A DNA stretch of 64,000 bases from Dissophora ornata (Eukaryota > Mortierellomycota > Mortierellomycetes > Mortierellales > Mortierellaceae). Position 1 is the first letter of the stretch. Every line of letters starts with the position of its first letter. The notes under the pieces were generated by a model that searched no databases, had not been told where the DNA came from, and saw only the letters and a list, made by a program, of their open reading frames with translations. Both the position numbers and the translations under genes were made by a program. The stretch is from NCBI GenBank assembly GCA_025201705.1, contig MU616619.1, positions 1 to 64,000 on the forward strand, read 5' to 3'. Positions 10,582 to 23,689 of the stretch are shown one piece after another.

Positions 10582-13500
10582 TTCTGGCCCAACGTACTGA
10601 ACGTTCAATGTACTGTACATGTACTTCACCGGGGAATCGACCCAACGCAAAAAATAGAAAATGGAGGATAGGAGGAGGCTTGCGAAATGTAAGAGTTACC
10701 CCTCCCTCGCAGTTCCACAAGAGAAAATATGGCTATGTTTGTTGCATGACATTCTCCATTGAGTTGGTAGTACAAAATGTGTAGGACAGAAACAGTTTAT
10801 GGCAAAACCCGCAGATCAGCGGGATGCATGTACGACACACTGTAACACACTGTAAAGATCAAGGTCCCGCTGCTCTCACTTGCTCGTGTGAACGTCCGTC
10901 CACCGAATTGAACCCTGAAAACTCCGTTTATTGTTCCTCAGGGAGATGTACATCCGCCGAAACCAACCCATCGAAAGGCTTCTTCGAAAATTACCCAAAG
11001 CCATTGGGTCGTGTCTGACCAAGACGTTGAATGAGACCAGTCAACCTCTGTATGTGTAAAATGATCCGCGGGCGTAGATACCTATCAATTAATACGCCTG
11101 TTTCATTTCAGCGAAACGGCGGGGTACAGTAGCAGTGGGGGCCACTGAGCACCACCGGCCACGTTCTCTGAGATCGGAGTACTGATGAGGTATGCGCTAC
11201 TTGTAAAATCTGCCGCGCCAATCACTTCGGGTCCTCGTTGAGCTCCTCCATCGAATCACGATTGGGCGCGGATTGCGACCCCCTCAATCCTTTGTCGAGA
11301 GACACAACCCAGGAACAGACATCAATAAAGTCTCGCAAGCCCCGCCCAGTATCGATCATGCTACAAGAATCTTGTCTGTCACAGGTACAACCCACAAGCG
11401 AGGAGACTGTGGGCCGTACCTTTCTCTGCTCCAGCCAAGAATACAATACAGCAAAAGACTTCTTACTGTGAATAAGTCATGTCGAGTCATGACTTTTGTT
11501 GCAGATGTCGGCGTCGACAGCCCCTTCGCTGGGTAGTTGTGCGATCAGATAACGCCTAGTAGATGGTGTTCTCCGATCCGGTTCTGGTGACGTGCTTGAT
11601 GTGAACTTGCAGTATCGTACACGTGCGCAAATGAACCAACATTTGTTTACGAATTCCCGTTTGAACTGCAGTTAATCAATTAATCCACCAGTGTGAATAC
11701 CCGGAAGCTAAATTATCCATTTACCTGCAACAAGAGAGCGATGCAAACCTTATTCCCAAACCGTTGCGTAAGTCTACAAGTCTACTCTGCCGTGGACATT
11801 GCATCTGGAAACTTCAGCTGCAGCCCAAGGAGGGCAGCAAGAGGGCGGTGATGAAAAGCCTGCTGGTATGCAGGAACACGGCAGATCGCAGGTGTGTCCT
11901 GTTCCTGTTTGCTTGTTCCCCTCCTCTGGGGGGTCTCGTGCTTCTTATCATCGCTCAAAGGATCTGCAGGTCCGTGGACCAATTGCTTGATTGTCAAATA
12001 CAGAAAGGGAAAAAAGAGGGATTTTCTTCTCGTGCACGACTTATCAATAAACAAGAGCATTTATTTTTGTTGAGAGCGGAATCGGTAGAAACAGGTTCAG
12101 TGTTGGAGCTCTTGGAGCTCTCCCATCTCGCCAGAAGCAACCTCAGATAATGCCTCATACCACCAGATGATATCACTAGCACTCGACAATCACGTACCGT
12201 ACTTTTATTTTTCGACTCTCAACCGAAATCCCAACGATGTCGATATGTCGAAGTGCGATGAGCAATGTTGATGGACCTGTCTCGCGATGGGACTTTACGG
12301 AATGGGAAGGGTCGTGTTCGTTCTGTGAGACAAAGCGTTGTCTTGGTCAAGAGGTGTAAACAAGATGCGCAATTACCACTAACTGTGCTGTGTTCCTGAG
12401 AGACACACACAACGCGGAACATGGGGCAGTAAAAAAAACCACGCGTGTCATAGACCATATCAAGATGTCTTGAATATCCCTCAACTGGATGGCCGCGGTT
12501 CTTTTTTGTCTATCACGGCAACGACGCCACGTTTTCTTGAAATTGAAGCCGTCTTGATTTAGAGCGACGGATAACAAACACCTGTTTATCCCCTCCAACG
12601 GAGTCCAACCCTCATTTGAAAGGTTAAGCGAATCAAGCATAGGTTTTTAAATGTTTTGAGAGATGGTTTTGAGGAAGTGACGCGGCATCCGGTTTTGTTT
12701 TTATCCATGATACCGTCTCCACTCACTCCTCTATTCCTCTATGCGCTTCATCCTCGGATTCTATTCACGAGAAGGGTCTACAAAGGTTCTGTCCCTTGCT
12801 CCGACATTCGAGAAAGCCAGGTTCACTGACCCTCAATCTTCGTATGTTAGTGATCGTCATTGGCTCTGCTGATCATCACCCAGAAATAACGGGACCTCAG
12901 ACTGCATACTTTGGCACAATGCGTTTCGACCATTGGCCCACAATCCATCATTCACTCTTCCAATGGCATCGGCCCAACGATTTCTGAAAAATCGCGCATC
13001 TCTCGAGGCTCAATCCACATGTTCATCATCAATAACCACAAAATTTTAAAGAGATAAAAAAAATCAGCGCGCATGCAACTGTGAGCAGCGAACTGTGAGC
13101 CGCTGATGTGCACTTAGTCTACGCAGCAGCACCCACACCACAGAGCAAGATAGCATTTGGGCAAAAAAGCATATGGACGAAAATAGAGGATTTGGGAACG
13201 GGCAGGGTCAATGTGAGGCATACGAGCGATAAACAATAACGCACCCCAATCTCCTAAAAGTCCGGTAAGATCAAGGGCCATCGGCCATGCTACCTTATAG
13301 TCCCTCCTTATCCTAGTCTTGAGTCCTCCTGGTCTCCTACGTTTTCTCGTATACACATTCTCCTCGCGCGGTTTCATTTTACATGAGTGGGAGGGCGAGA
13401 GAGACAGGGGAGAGGGGGAGGGGGAAGAGGGGGCAAAGAGGCCCACCGTCAAAAGCCGTCGAGCTGGAAGACGTGAGGCTGGTGTGTTTTGCACTCACAC

Positions 13501-14856
13501 ACGTACATTTTTTAAACGCCCTTTTTTTTTTTTTTCTTCAAAAAAAAAACTCTATATTCCGATAGCGTTTTTACTGTCTTCAAGGTTGCACTTTATTAAC
13601 TCCAGTTGGCACCAGAGTCCTGACTCTCCACAACTTGGCTTTCCTGGAAGGCGCGCGCAGCAGTGATTTGCTGGACGGAGAAATATGTATACCAGGACAA
13701 AGTAGAGCGGGACGAGGAAAGATGGACCATTGGGAATATGTGCTAGTCGTTCCTGAGTACCAAACTGGATCAAAGCTATTCACCCTTTTCCATGGTCTGA
13801 GAGACAAGTGGAAAAACTACTGAGCTATTTTTTTTTTTGTGTGAGAGAGTGAGATAGCAGCTGCGTCGTCGGCTTTTGAGGAAAGGGAGGGCACTGACGT
13901 GACGATCGACAGCAGGCAGACACCGGGAGAGGGAGAGGGACACTCGTAATCCATCGCCGCGCGATCTAGCCGGCAACTTTCTCTTTTTAGCCGTTGTTGC
14001 AGCATTCCCACACGCATACACAGAGAGAGAAACTTCATGGTTCATATAGGGTTTACAATTTTACAATATGCGCTCATTGTTGACAGACAGCGACTGTGTC
14101 CATTTGTACGTCTTTTCCATTTTTATTTTGGGCAACCCCGTTGTATAGATTACGCAGGTTGGGAGATGACTGAATTGCACAGAATAGATTATGCTCCGCA
14201 GATAAACAGCGATAATCAGAACAAAGAGTATTCATCCGTCCAAGAACACACTTTCACCCCGCAATGCAACCATTCGCACACACACAAACACCGAACAGAC
14301 TAGGCGGGGGCACTCAAGCACTCTCCACGGCTGCTGAGTGGTCCGCGCTTGTAATGAGACAGGAAAAAGAAAAACAAAGAAGAAAAAGAGGAACACAGCG
14401 AGTTGCCGTCGATGTAATGCATTGCATTTCCAGAGGTAGAGAAAGACGACAAGACGACAGATCGGCGAGAGACCAGCACACACCAGAGGCTAGACACCCA
14501 CAGAGGAAGAGACCTGGCCCCTCACTTCCCAGCATGTCGCAGTTGAATAAGTACAAAAATAAATACAAACGCAAAGGAAATGAAGGGCACTTGTGTGGTG
14601 GAGAAACATATGCCCGCACAAGTAATTCTATTGGAGGCCAATTCATCCTGCCAGTGCCTTTTTGCTCTCTGAATCCATTTTTCCGTGGTGGGATATTGTC
14701 CAGTTCCTTGATTCATTCTGCTATTCAACCACCCCATCCTCGGATTTGTTTAAAAGGCCCGTCTTTCCTCGTCCCCATCGTTTGTCTTCAATCCATCTCT
14801 TCTTATTTATTTCCCTTGGTTACTTCCATCCGCACCACACAATTATCCTCTTGTGT

Positions 14857-14909
14857 ACTCTCCCTCCCTCTCTCCTCTCTCTCCCTCCCCCCTCCGCTCC
14901 ACTCTCCAC
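14857..14909 (+). promoter_or_regulatory. Pyrimidine-rich core promoter/leader tract of PMA1
   Basis: Nearly pure CT run about 100-150 bp before the PMA1 start codon. CT-rich blocks just upstream of the transcription start are a known feature of highly expressed fungal genes. No clear TATA box lies beside it. Confidence 0.45.
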
Positions 14910-15010
14910 TTTTCACATTGTTGCCTACATTGACTACATCAAGCAGCCCCCTTCACTCTTTGTGAAAACAAAAAACCCCCACCCCTGCATCAGAAAAGTG
15001 CACGCCTAAA

Positions 15011-18000
15011 ATGGCCACCCCCAACCCCACCGCCGCTGCTATCAAGGAGCAGACCGAGGGCTCAGTGACCATCGATGTCAACATGGCCACGATCGCTGTC
15101 GAAGACTTGTACAACAAGGAAAAATTCGACATGTCGACCATGGAGACTGGTAACATTTTTACGCTCCTCAAGACCAGCGAAATCGGTCTTACCACTGCTG
15201 AGGCCGAGGCCCGTGTTGCCAAGGTAAAGCCTGCTCCCTGATCTGTTGGCCAGAAATACCTTTCGCGCTCGTGTCACACCGATTGGCCCGTCTGTGTGCT
15301 TTGCGATCTGTGTTTGTTTGCACCGTTGTTCATCAGTGCTCGGACCCAAAACAAATCATCGTCGCAGAAGAGGGCCTTCGTTACAGATCGACACACTGCA
15401 AGGCATGAACGATAAACAAGCGACTAACGATAAACCAATGCTTATCTGTGTTCTCCTAGTTCGGTCTCAACCGTCTCGAGCAAAAGGAAGTTAATCCTAT
15501 CATGCAGTTCCTCTCCTTCATGTGGAATCCTCTCTCTTGGTAAGTTTCTGCTCTGTTTCCCCTTGCTGTCGCACCCGCACCGCTCGTGGAAAGATGCCGA
15601 CGAGATTTCATTTGTGCAGTTTCACTAACAATTTTTTTTCTTTCGCTGTGTCACATCGATTTTTGAAAATACGCAGGGTCATGGAGGCTGCTGCCCTTGT
15701 CGCCATTGTCCTCTCCAACGGAGGTGGCGAGGCCCCAGACTGGCCTGATTTCGTCGGTATCCTCCTGCTCTTGCTCGCCAACGCCACCATTGGTTTCATC
15801 GAGGAGCACCAGGCTGGTAACGCTGTCAAGGCTCTGATGGCCTCCCTTGCTCCCCAGGCCAAGATCAAGCGTGATGGCCAGTGGGCTACTCTCGAGGCTT
15901 CGTTGTTGGTCCCTGGTGATGTCATCTCCATCAAGCTGGGTGACATCGTTCCTGCCGATGCCCGTCTCATTGAATCTGTCAACATCTCCATCGATCAGGC
16001 TGCGTTGACCGGTGAGTCCCTGCCCGCTAACAAGAAGAACGGCGACGAGATCTTCTCTGGCTCCACTGTCAAGCAGGGAGAGGGAGAGGCCGTCGTCATC
16101 GGTACCGGCTCCAACACCTTCTTCGGTCGTGCTGCCAAGCTTGTCCAGATGGCTGGTGATGATGTCGGACACTTGCAAATCGTTCTTGCCCGCATCGGTC
16201 GCTTCTGTATTGTGTCGATTGCCATCTTCTTGGTCGTTGTGACCATTGTGCAGTATGCCGCCTTCAAGTATGATTACCGCCGAGGAATCAACAACCTCTT
16301 GGTCTTGCTCATTGGTGGTATCCCCATTGCCATGCCCACTGTCCTGTCCGTTACCCTCGCTATCGGTGCTCGCCAGCTTGCTGAGCACAAGGCTATCGTT
16401 ACTCGCATGTCTGCCATTGAGGAGTTGGCCGGTGTCACCATCCTGTGCTCTGACAAGACCGGAACATTGACCCTGAACGAGCTTACCATTGATTTGGCCA
16501 ACGTCAAGGTGTACTCGGATGTTACGCCCGAGAACGTCATTCTCTTCTCTGCCTATGCCTCTCGTGTCGAGAACCAGGATGCTATCGATACCTGTGTCGT
16601 CAAGTCTCTGCCCGACGTTGCCCAAGCCCGTGCCGGAATTGAACAGCTCGACTTTGTCCCCTTCAACCCCACTGATAAGCGTACCCAGATGACTTACCGC
16701 CGTCTCTCCGACAACACCGTTCACCGTATCACCAAGGGAATGTCTTCCATCATCCTCGATATTTGCACCCGTAACAAGACTGAGGAGCAGATTGCCCAGA
16801 TGCATGCCGATGTCGATGAATTTGCCCGTCGTGGTCTTCGTGCTCTCGCTGTCGCCATGGAGGAGGTCCCTGAGGGCCTTAAGGATTCCCCCGGAACTGG
16901 TTTCACTTTGATCGGTCTTTTGCCCATCTATGATCCCCCTCGTCATGACACCAAGGAGACTATTGACCGTGCTCAGGCTTTGGGTGTCCAGGTCAAGATG
17001 ATCACTGGTGATCAGCTCGCTATTGCCAAGGAAACTGGTCGCCGTCTCGGTTTGGGTGACCACATGTTCAACGCCTCTGTTCTCCGTGACGGTCCCCCTG
17101 CTGACGAGAACGTGAAGTCCAACACTGTTGATGAGCTTGTCCTCGAGGCCGATGGTTTCGCTGGAGTCTACCCCGAGCACAAGTACGATATCGTTGCCCG
17201 TCTTCAGAACCTCGGCCATTTCACTGCCATGACTGGTGATGGTGTCAACGATGCTCCCGCTCTTGCCAAAGCCAACGTCGGTATTGCCGTCGCTGATGCT
17301 TCGGATGCTGCCCGCTCTGCTGCTGATATTGTCTTGACCGAGCCCGGTCTTTCGGTCATTATCGATGCCATCTTGGGATCCCGCCAGATTTTCCAGCGCA
17401 TGCGCAACTACTCTGCCTACACCTGCTCAATCACCATTCGTGTTGTCCTCTGCTTCTCCGTCATGGTTTTCGCCTGGAAGTTTGATTTCCCTCCCTTCAT
17501 GGTTCTGATCTTGGCCATCTTGAACGACGGAACCATCTTGACCATCTCCAAGGATCGCGTTGTGCCTTCGCAGTACCCCAACCACTGGGATCTTCGCGAG
17601 ATTTTCACGTCTGCTATTGTCTATGGTATCTACCTCACTGCCTCGACTTTGGTCTTCTTTGCCCTTGCCATGCACACGCGCTTCTTCCAGAACATGGGTC
17701 TGTCATCGTTCGAGGACGCCGACGGTTTCAAGGACGCCAACGACTGGAAGATGCACTCCATCATCTACTTGCAGGTCTCGACCCTCTCCCAGGCTTTGAT
17801 CTTCGTCACCCGTTCCCAGGGCTTCTCTTTCATCGAGCGTCCCTCGTTGATTTTGGCTGGTGCCTTCGTCTTTGCTCAGCTCATCGCTACCTTCATTGCC
17901 GTCTACGCCGACTGGGGTTTCACTCAGATTGAGGGATGTGGTTGGGGCTGGGCTCTTGCTGTCTGGGTCTGGAACATCATCTGGTACTTCCCCTTGGATT

Positions 18001-18293
18001 TCATCAAGTTTGGTCTTCAGTACTACTTCAAGCCTACACTCAAGTCCATCCAGGATAACCAGCAGGATCTCCAGCTGGCCCGTACCCGCTCGACTCGTTC
18101 GTACTACTCTTCCCACTTTGACCGTTACACCAACGAGCCCCGCAACTTCTCCCGAAAGAACTCTGTCGGTGGCCCCGTCACGTCCGATGGCAAGTCCTTG
18201 GGCATTTCCTCGCACGAGATGCGTCGCTTCAGCACCATCCAGGCTGCTCAGGTTTCGAGCGCCTTGGGCGCCGCTGCTGGTCCCTCGCAGTAA
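15011..18293 (+). CDS. PMA1: Plasma-membrane H+-ATPase (P3A-type)
   Basis: Pumps protons out of the cell using ATP, generating the membrane potential that drives nutrient uptake. Three exons (15011..15223, 15460..15539, 15677..18293) give 969 aa, slightly longer than yeast Pma1. All P-type landmarks are visible: the A-domain TGES loop (ALTGESLPA), the phosphorylated Asp in CSDKTGTLT (about residue 357), the nucleotide-site hinge segment [18 protein letters not shown], and [14 protein letters not shown]. Membrane segments include [25 protein letters not shown] (M1-M2) and [19 protein letters not shown] (M4). The C-terminal tail is Ser/Arg-rich ([16 protein letters not shown]), like the regulatory tail phosphorylated in fungal pumps. 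Codon use is strongly biased to C-ending codons (ATC, GTC, GCC), indicating high expression. An AATAAA lies at 18446. Confidence 0.97.
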
Positions 18294-20784
18294 AACATCA
18301 TTTTATTTCTTGAATCTCTCTTCTCTCTCATTGCCATAGAATTTTTTTTTCATTTTTCGTTGTCCATATTAGTTTTATATCCTCATAATTCCATTCATCG
18401 CTTTTTGCCTGAAAAATCCTTTTCCCGCCCCTGTACACTACAACGAATAAACTTTTTGTAAAAAGTGAAATGAAAAAAAAAGACCCCCCGCCTCGATCAC
18501 AACATGTGTGGTGTAGATCTTTGCAGACAGAAGCGGACGAAACTTTCTCCTTTCTGCCCTTTGGAAGATCACCCAGGTTGGAAAAAACCGTCTGCCTGGA
18601 ACGTTTCCCACGATAGCATAAGCTTAATAGGGTGAAACGTGGCGACAGAGGTTCTAGACTACGTTCTACTGTAGGCGCAAACGCGGCGAGATATCTCAAG
18701 ATCACACCGTGCATAGACGACCAGATGGCGATTCAAGCATTATTACATGCGGCTAACAAGCGCGGTGGTTTTTGGAGAGGACAAAGACCGGGGTATGCAA
18801 TGCAATTGACTGCACTCCTGCAGAGAGAGGCGCCAAAGGATGGGTTGTGTTCCCATTCTCCCATGATCACCTGACTTGACAGAGTGCGACAAATGCTGAG
18901 CTGCGACAAAAGGGCTCCTCCGTCTTCCGTGCCCAAACACGCGGAAATGTAGTTTGCATGCAGATGTCCATTGCTAGACACGCGTTTGACTATCACCATC
19001 AAACAATGCTGCCGACTGTTTCTGCGCATGCTGGGTCATGTTGGGCAAACAAGCAAAACCCGATCGATAAGACTGTCGCTCTTTTTTTTCTTTTTATTTT
19101 TTTTTGGTAGGATCGCGACCCCTTATTACCAAGGTAATCTGATCGTGTTGCACTGCTCCTGTCCTGTCAACAACATCCTCGTGTCGAAACCCACCATCTC
19201 GTATCCAGACACGTGAGTAGCAGGTCTATGTGTGCATGTGACTTGTGGGGAAAGCTTTTCGTGGAGACGAGTGCTCCTAAGCAGGATCATCTGATCAGCG
19301 CATACTGTTTACTTTGGTCCATAGGTCGCTACGAGCTGCGCATGCTCGGAATACCTTGTACATAGGCCTCGACTCGAGGCAACTTTGCTGTACATGCTTC
19401 TTATTCAGACTGAGATGGGGATGGTCACTGTCGCATGGGAACCGCATCCAATGCGGAGCTTTGGAATAGGAGTGGGAGAGTGGCCGCTGTGAAGTGTAGA
19501 TGGAGATGTGAGCCATTGGTGTAACAGTAACAACATTTTAATTTCTCTCTGGGCGGGCAAAGTCAGTTTCTTATTTTCTTAATTTTTTTTTTAGGCCATG
19601 GCAGCAGAAGATATCTAGACACCAATGCATTCAATTTCCAGAAAACGCAGGTCTCAACTACCAGGGAGATCGTTGGAATGACGCCCCACTTCTGGGAATG
19701 AAAGACGCAAGCAAATCGGTAACGATCTGTGGCCAGTGTTATCGGGGGAAAGTGGAGGACCTCGGACGCATGCAAAGTCCTCATTCGCCAGCAATGTCTT
19801 GCTGTCTTTCAGAAATGAATCTCAGTTCGACAAAAGTATGGATATTTGAAGCCCGCTCGCAAGCTGGTCCAGCATCGACCCGCCATTATGGAGTGCGACG
19901 AGCGAAAACACCGCGCCACAAACCCCGTAGCGGGCATGGTTGCCACGTTATCAGTTACAACATGCGATGCAGCGGCTATTTTTATTTACCCTCCCTCTTC
20001 CCTCCATATAGCATTTGAGAGGATACATGGCAGCAATCAATCCAACAGGACAGCAAGGTAAGCTTTTAGTGGCGAATGCCTGTTTGAATGTACTGGTGAG
20101 CATGTGCGTGCATGTGTGTATGCAGCGTGATATTACTCTGGATTAAGAGAGCAAGCGCATACACGAGGCGTGAAAAGAGCAAGGCAGGGCTAGTTGAAAA
20201 AGAAACGTTGTCTAGGAACGCTTTGCTTGATTTTCTTGGACAGCTTTCAAATCCAACGGGGGGGAGAGGAGAGTGATTCCATGAGGGAAGGGGCTTGAAT
20301 TTTCTGGTCACTCCTTTCCATGGTCGAGACAAAGCGCAAGAGGTGCAGGGTCCAGTGGGATGCAGTAGCGGACTAACAGTATCGATTTGGATAGGGGAGG
20401 GGGAAGGACTGAGAGCGGCCTCGAGCTGACTGTCCTGCTCTATGTTGCCTGCTCAATCCCAGGATGTGATACTGTCGGGGTGGTGACGCACCATTCGCAG
20501 CACACAGCTGTGCCGGGCACATGTGTAGGGGATGCAGGGTACTTGCGCCGTACCCCATACAGCGGCCCGAATACAAATGTGTATGAGGATGAATGTGGTG
20601 CCTCCGCTTGCTTATCTCCGTAGAATAGGCGAGAATGGAACGAGCTGCTTTCGACTGCCGCCCGTCAGCTCACCCTGCCGCCCACAACAGGGCAAAAGTG
20701 GACACGGACACAGCGTGGGTATTGTATCCAATTGAATCGAGAATCCGACCAACGACAAAGAGATAAGGATCCCCAGAACGTCCC
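18294..20784. other. Intergenic PMA1 / CreA-like
   Basis: 2.5 kb of 3' UTR, spacer and promoter. It contains T/A homopolymers (18339-18349, 19079-19105) and no supported gene. The last 250 bp before 20785 belong to the promoter of the zinc-finger gene. Confidence 0.45.
18446..18451 (+). terminator. Candidate poly(A) signal of PMA1
   Basis: AATAAA about 150 bp after the PMA1 stop, followed by a T-rich stretch and an A run. A cleavage site shortly downstream is plausible. Confidence 0.4.
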
Positions 20785-20790
20785 TATAAA
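20785..20790 (+). promoter_or_regulatory. TATA box of the CreA-like gene
   Basis: TATAAA in a GC-rich setting, 168 bp before the start codon and followed by a pyrimidine-rich leader. The position fits a transcription start around 20815-20825. Confidence 0.6.
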
Positions 20791-20957
20791 GACGAGGGGT
20801 CGACCTTCCGCCACTTTGCTATCTATCCTCACATACTATTCTTCCGTCAAGTTGCCACCATTGTCTTTGTCCGCACAGCCATCCACTCTTCTTCTTTGCC
20901 CTCGCTACTTCCGCAGACTCCGCCTTCACCTCCCTATCCTCGTCTTCCGCCATTGTC

Positions 20958-21806
20958 ATGACACCCATACCCAGAAAGCAAAAGCCCTCCTCCGCTGCCT
21001 CTTCATCAGCCAGAAGCGGCGAGGAGGCCCCTCGTCCGTACAAATGCCACATCTGCCCCAAGGCCTTCCACCGCCTCGAGCACCAGACCCGTCATATCCG
21101 CACCCATACCGGCGAACGTCCTCACCAGTGCACGTTCGCCACTTGCCAGAAGCGTTTCTCGCGCTCGGACGAACTGACGAGACACATGCGCATCCACACG
21201 ACCACAAAGGGCGCTAAGAAGGAACACCCAATTGTCGCACCAGCATCCTCGCACGTCTCGATCAAGCCTTTTATGAAGGTCGTCATGGTTGCCTTCGAGG
21301 ATGAGATCGACGGTAGTGCTCACAACGCTAACGGCATGGCCCTCACTCCACCGGTGACACCTTCGCCGTCTCCTTCTCCTCGCATCGTACCCTCTTCGCT
21401 TAACATGCAGCGCGCTTCCTCCGCATCTGCACGACAAACGCCCTACCCCATGATCACGAAGCGAGATCTTGTACAGGACAAGCGACAGCAGCCTTCGCCG
21501 CCAGCATCTGCCAACTCATCGCCAGCGTCGATGGTCATGTCAGATTCCGAGACTGATACCTGCACATCGCCCCTTTTCACTCCCGAGCCCTCCCCTGTGC
21601 CCACGTCGAGTATGCCCTCGATCCCCACAAACGCAATGCCGAAATACTACGATAACAGCAGCCGCCCCTCAAAAATGCATGGGTTTTGCTACTTTGACTG
21701 TAGCAGGCCGATCCTGCCAGCCCCCATTCTGGCTCCCTTTCGTCCATCGCGGCAGTCTGTGACCTTGCCTCCCATCTCGACTATCATGAACTCTCTGTTT
21801 CTTTGA
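20958..21806 (+). CDS. creA: CreA/Mig1-type two-finger C2H2 transcription factor
   Basis: Likely carbon-catabolite repressor that binds GC-rich sites. Intronless, 282 aa. Two fingers sit near the N-terminus: C30-C33-H46-H50 with the recognition helix [13 protein letters not shown], and C58-C63-H76-H80 with [13 protein letters not shown], joined by the TGERPH linker. These helices and the C-x4-C spacing of finger two are those of CreA/Mig1/Cre1. The rest is Ser/Pro-rich ([24 protein letters not shown]), typical of flexible regulatory regions, with a possible C-terminal hydrophobic motif ([13 protein letters not shown]). It is shorter than ascomycete CreA (about 400 aa), and such families are usually expanded in early-diverging fungi, so one-to-one orthology is not certain. 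Confidence 0.85.
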   Translation: MTPIPRKQKPSSAASSSARSGEEAPRPYKCHICPKAFHRLEHQTRHIRTHTGERPHQCTFATCQKRFSRSDELTRHMRIHTTTKGAKKEHPIVAPASSHVSIKPFMKVVMVAFEDEIDGSAHNANGMALTPPVTPSPSPSPRIVPSSLNMQRASSASARQTPYPMITKRDLVQDKRQQPSPPASANSSPASMVMSDSETDTCTSPLFTPEPSPVPTSSMPSIPTNAMPKYYDNSSRPSKMHGFCYFDCSRPILPAPILAPFRPSRQSVTLPPISTIMNSLFL

Positions 21807-22210
21807 AGCCAGTCTTATTCCCCATCTAGTTCTATATGTCTACTGTCATCTTTGGCCTTTGTTGCCTGTAAAACCGTGTATATAACTCTGTATCCTGCTA
21901 TAGTCTGCACCCCTCCTCCCCATTGTAACAATAATAATAACAGCAAAGTATTATCTATACATTGAGCCAAAAACCATGAGCATTTGAACATTTGGATGTA
22001 TAAGCAGCAACCCCAGCGAATGTCCCGCCCACAGAAATACAGCACCTTCAACGCCGCACAAGGATGTTCCTTTTTTCAGAAAAAAAAAAGCGCTCAAGAA
22101 ATTCTTTTTATTTGATAAAGAAAAATCTCCGCATGGCCAAGTTGACCCTGTGCAGTTTAACACTTTTTCTTTGATTCCCAACTACAATTCGAAGGCAGAA
22201 ATGACTTGAT

Positions 22211-22970
22211 TTATTCCTGCTTGAGGGCGGCAGCGGATCCCTTCTTGGCGAAGCGCTGGTTGCGAACGAACTTGGGGCAGACTCCCTTGAGGGAAGGGTG
22301 ACGCTGGGTCTTCACCTTCTTGAGACCATTGCGGTGAGCCTTCTTGTCTATTAAATGGTAATGATTCATCCAAAGTAGGGATAAGCGAGTACGAGGATTA
22401 GCGCCAGCTTTTGTCACGCTCCAGCGAGCTGTCATTGTGATTACAGTCCAATGATTTCGTGTCCACTGCGCTGGCTTCCCAAAAGAACACAGACCCACTG
22501 TCCATGGCTCTTGCTATCTCGCCTAGGCTGAACCGCCTCGGAAACCAAGTTTGTGCCATGTCGCTGTATCTGCACCATGTGCAGACTACATAGCATAGCC
22601 ACATTGCTGAATACTGGCTGTAGCAACACCTAGAGTGCCTTGGCAGTGTCAATTGCTGCTGACGTGTCCAAGTAAGTCGTATATAGTGAGTCAAGTCGAC
22701 GATCAAGGGCCATCCATGTTCGCTAGAATGAAAGCAAAAGATCGGGACTAGCGAAGCTGCACTTGTGATGGTAATGGGAAGATCTGGATCGCCTTCCTGA
22801 TTTCAATTGGCGAGGCGCTTGACATCCTCTTCTAATTCCGAACGACACTCTTCTTATCCCGCAGATTTTCCCGATTTGAGGTCAAGATTCAATCAACTGC
22901 CTGTCTGCCTGCCGCGTGGAATTTGTTACATACTCTGGTTGTGGTTGGTGTGGTTCTTGGACTTGGACAT
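22211..22970 (-). CDS. RPL29: 60S ribosomal protein eL29
   Basis: Small basic protein of the large ribosomal subunit. Two exons, 22934..22970 (37 nt) and 22211..22347, join in phase to 57 aa. Exon 1 encodes MSKSKNHTNHNQ and exon 2 continues NKKAHRNGLKKVKTQRHPSL and ends GSAAALKQE; both blocks are near-identical to eL29 across eukaryotes (MAKSKNHTNHNQNKKAHRNG). The second residue is Ser instead of the usual Ala. The 586-bp intron is far longer than the coding sequence, as is common in ribosomal protein genes. The promoter is on the right, toward 23000. Confidence 0.95.
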
Positions 22971-23680
22971 TTTTTACTTGCTAGAATGAGTAACAGTAAA
23001 AGACAAACAAAATGTTAGTTTCATTGAGGTCTATGATCAAAATTAAGAGTTCTCCTTCTGATCCCAGCAACACATTCGACAACGAAGCTCAGGCGCCGCA
23101 GAAGAATAAGATAAGCAAGGAGATGTCGTAGAGATTCACGCTGGGGTCTGAGCCCAGCATAGCGTCTCGGAATGTCTCCATTGGAAAAGTAGGGAAGTTT
23201 GGATGGTTTGCTGCGTGTGATGAAGGCTGATCGTTGTGCTCCATAAATTACGATGTGTCCAATTCTGTTGGTTGGTGGGTGTCATCGCGATGGTCGATGG
23301 TGTAGTTCATTGTGCGTAGAATGCGATCGATGGTTGTTATCGGGTAGCAATCAATCCATCCAATGTACAAAGCCCTCAGATGTACTACCTCGTGGGATCG
23401 AAGAGTAAATTAAGAGGGAGTGCAAAATGCCCTGCGCTTCTCGGGCCCTTTGACCTCTTACAACAGTGGCTTGAATTGTAAATCACGTGATGATAGCCAT
23501 CTAAAAAAAATCCGCGTCTACGAACTTCGCGATCCACGAACTGACACAGAAGCGCTGCTGCTCTCTATTCCACATCTTTCTCATCTTCTCCAAGTATGAT
23601 TTATATTCCTCTGTATATCCTTCTGTAGAGGTACGCCTCTAGCGCGTTCACGTTTCTGGTGCATATGGCCTGGTGCCGAC
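22971..23680. other. Intergenic, upstream of RPL29
   Basis: 700-bp spacer holding the RPL29 promoter on its left. It then enters the degenerate island that starts near 23.6 kb. No gene, tRNA or clear box was recognised. Confidence 0.45.
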
Positions 23681-23689
23681 TAGAAGAGC

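Larger units (their letters stand above)
10140..15010. other. Gene-poor intergenic region upstream of PMA1
   Basis: 4.9 kb without a supported gene. It contains the tandem duplication at 10371-10581, short homopolymers (T14 near 13519-13533), and a pyrimidine-rich zone next to the PMA1 start. Open frames here lack codon bias, known motifs or splice continuity. Long non-coding upstream regions are common for highly expressed fungal H+-ATPase genes, so much of this may be promoter and 5' leader. Confidence 0.5.

Noticed and set aside
10610..10680. tRNA-like segment (GGGGAATCGACCC)
   Set aside because: Only a vague resemblance to a T-arm; no acceptor stem or anticodon arm could be paired.
15651..17219. 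522-codon minus-strand frame opposite PMA1
   Set aside because: Antisense shadow caused by strong third-position C bias of PMA1; the product resembles nothing, while the plus strand matches a P-type ATPase throughout.
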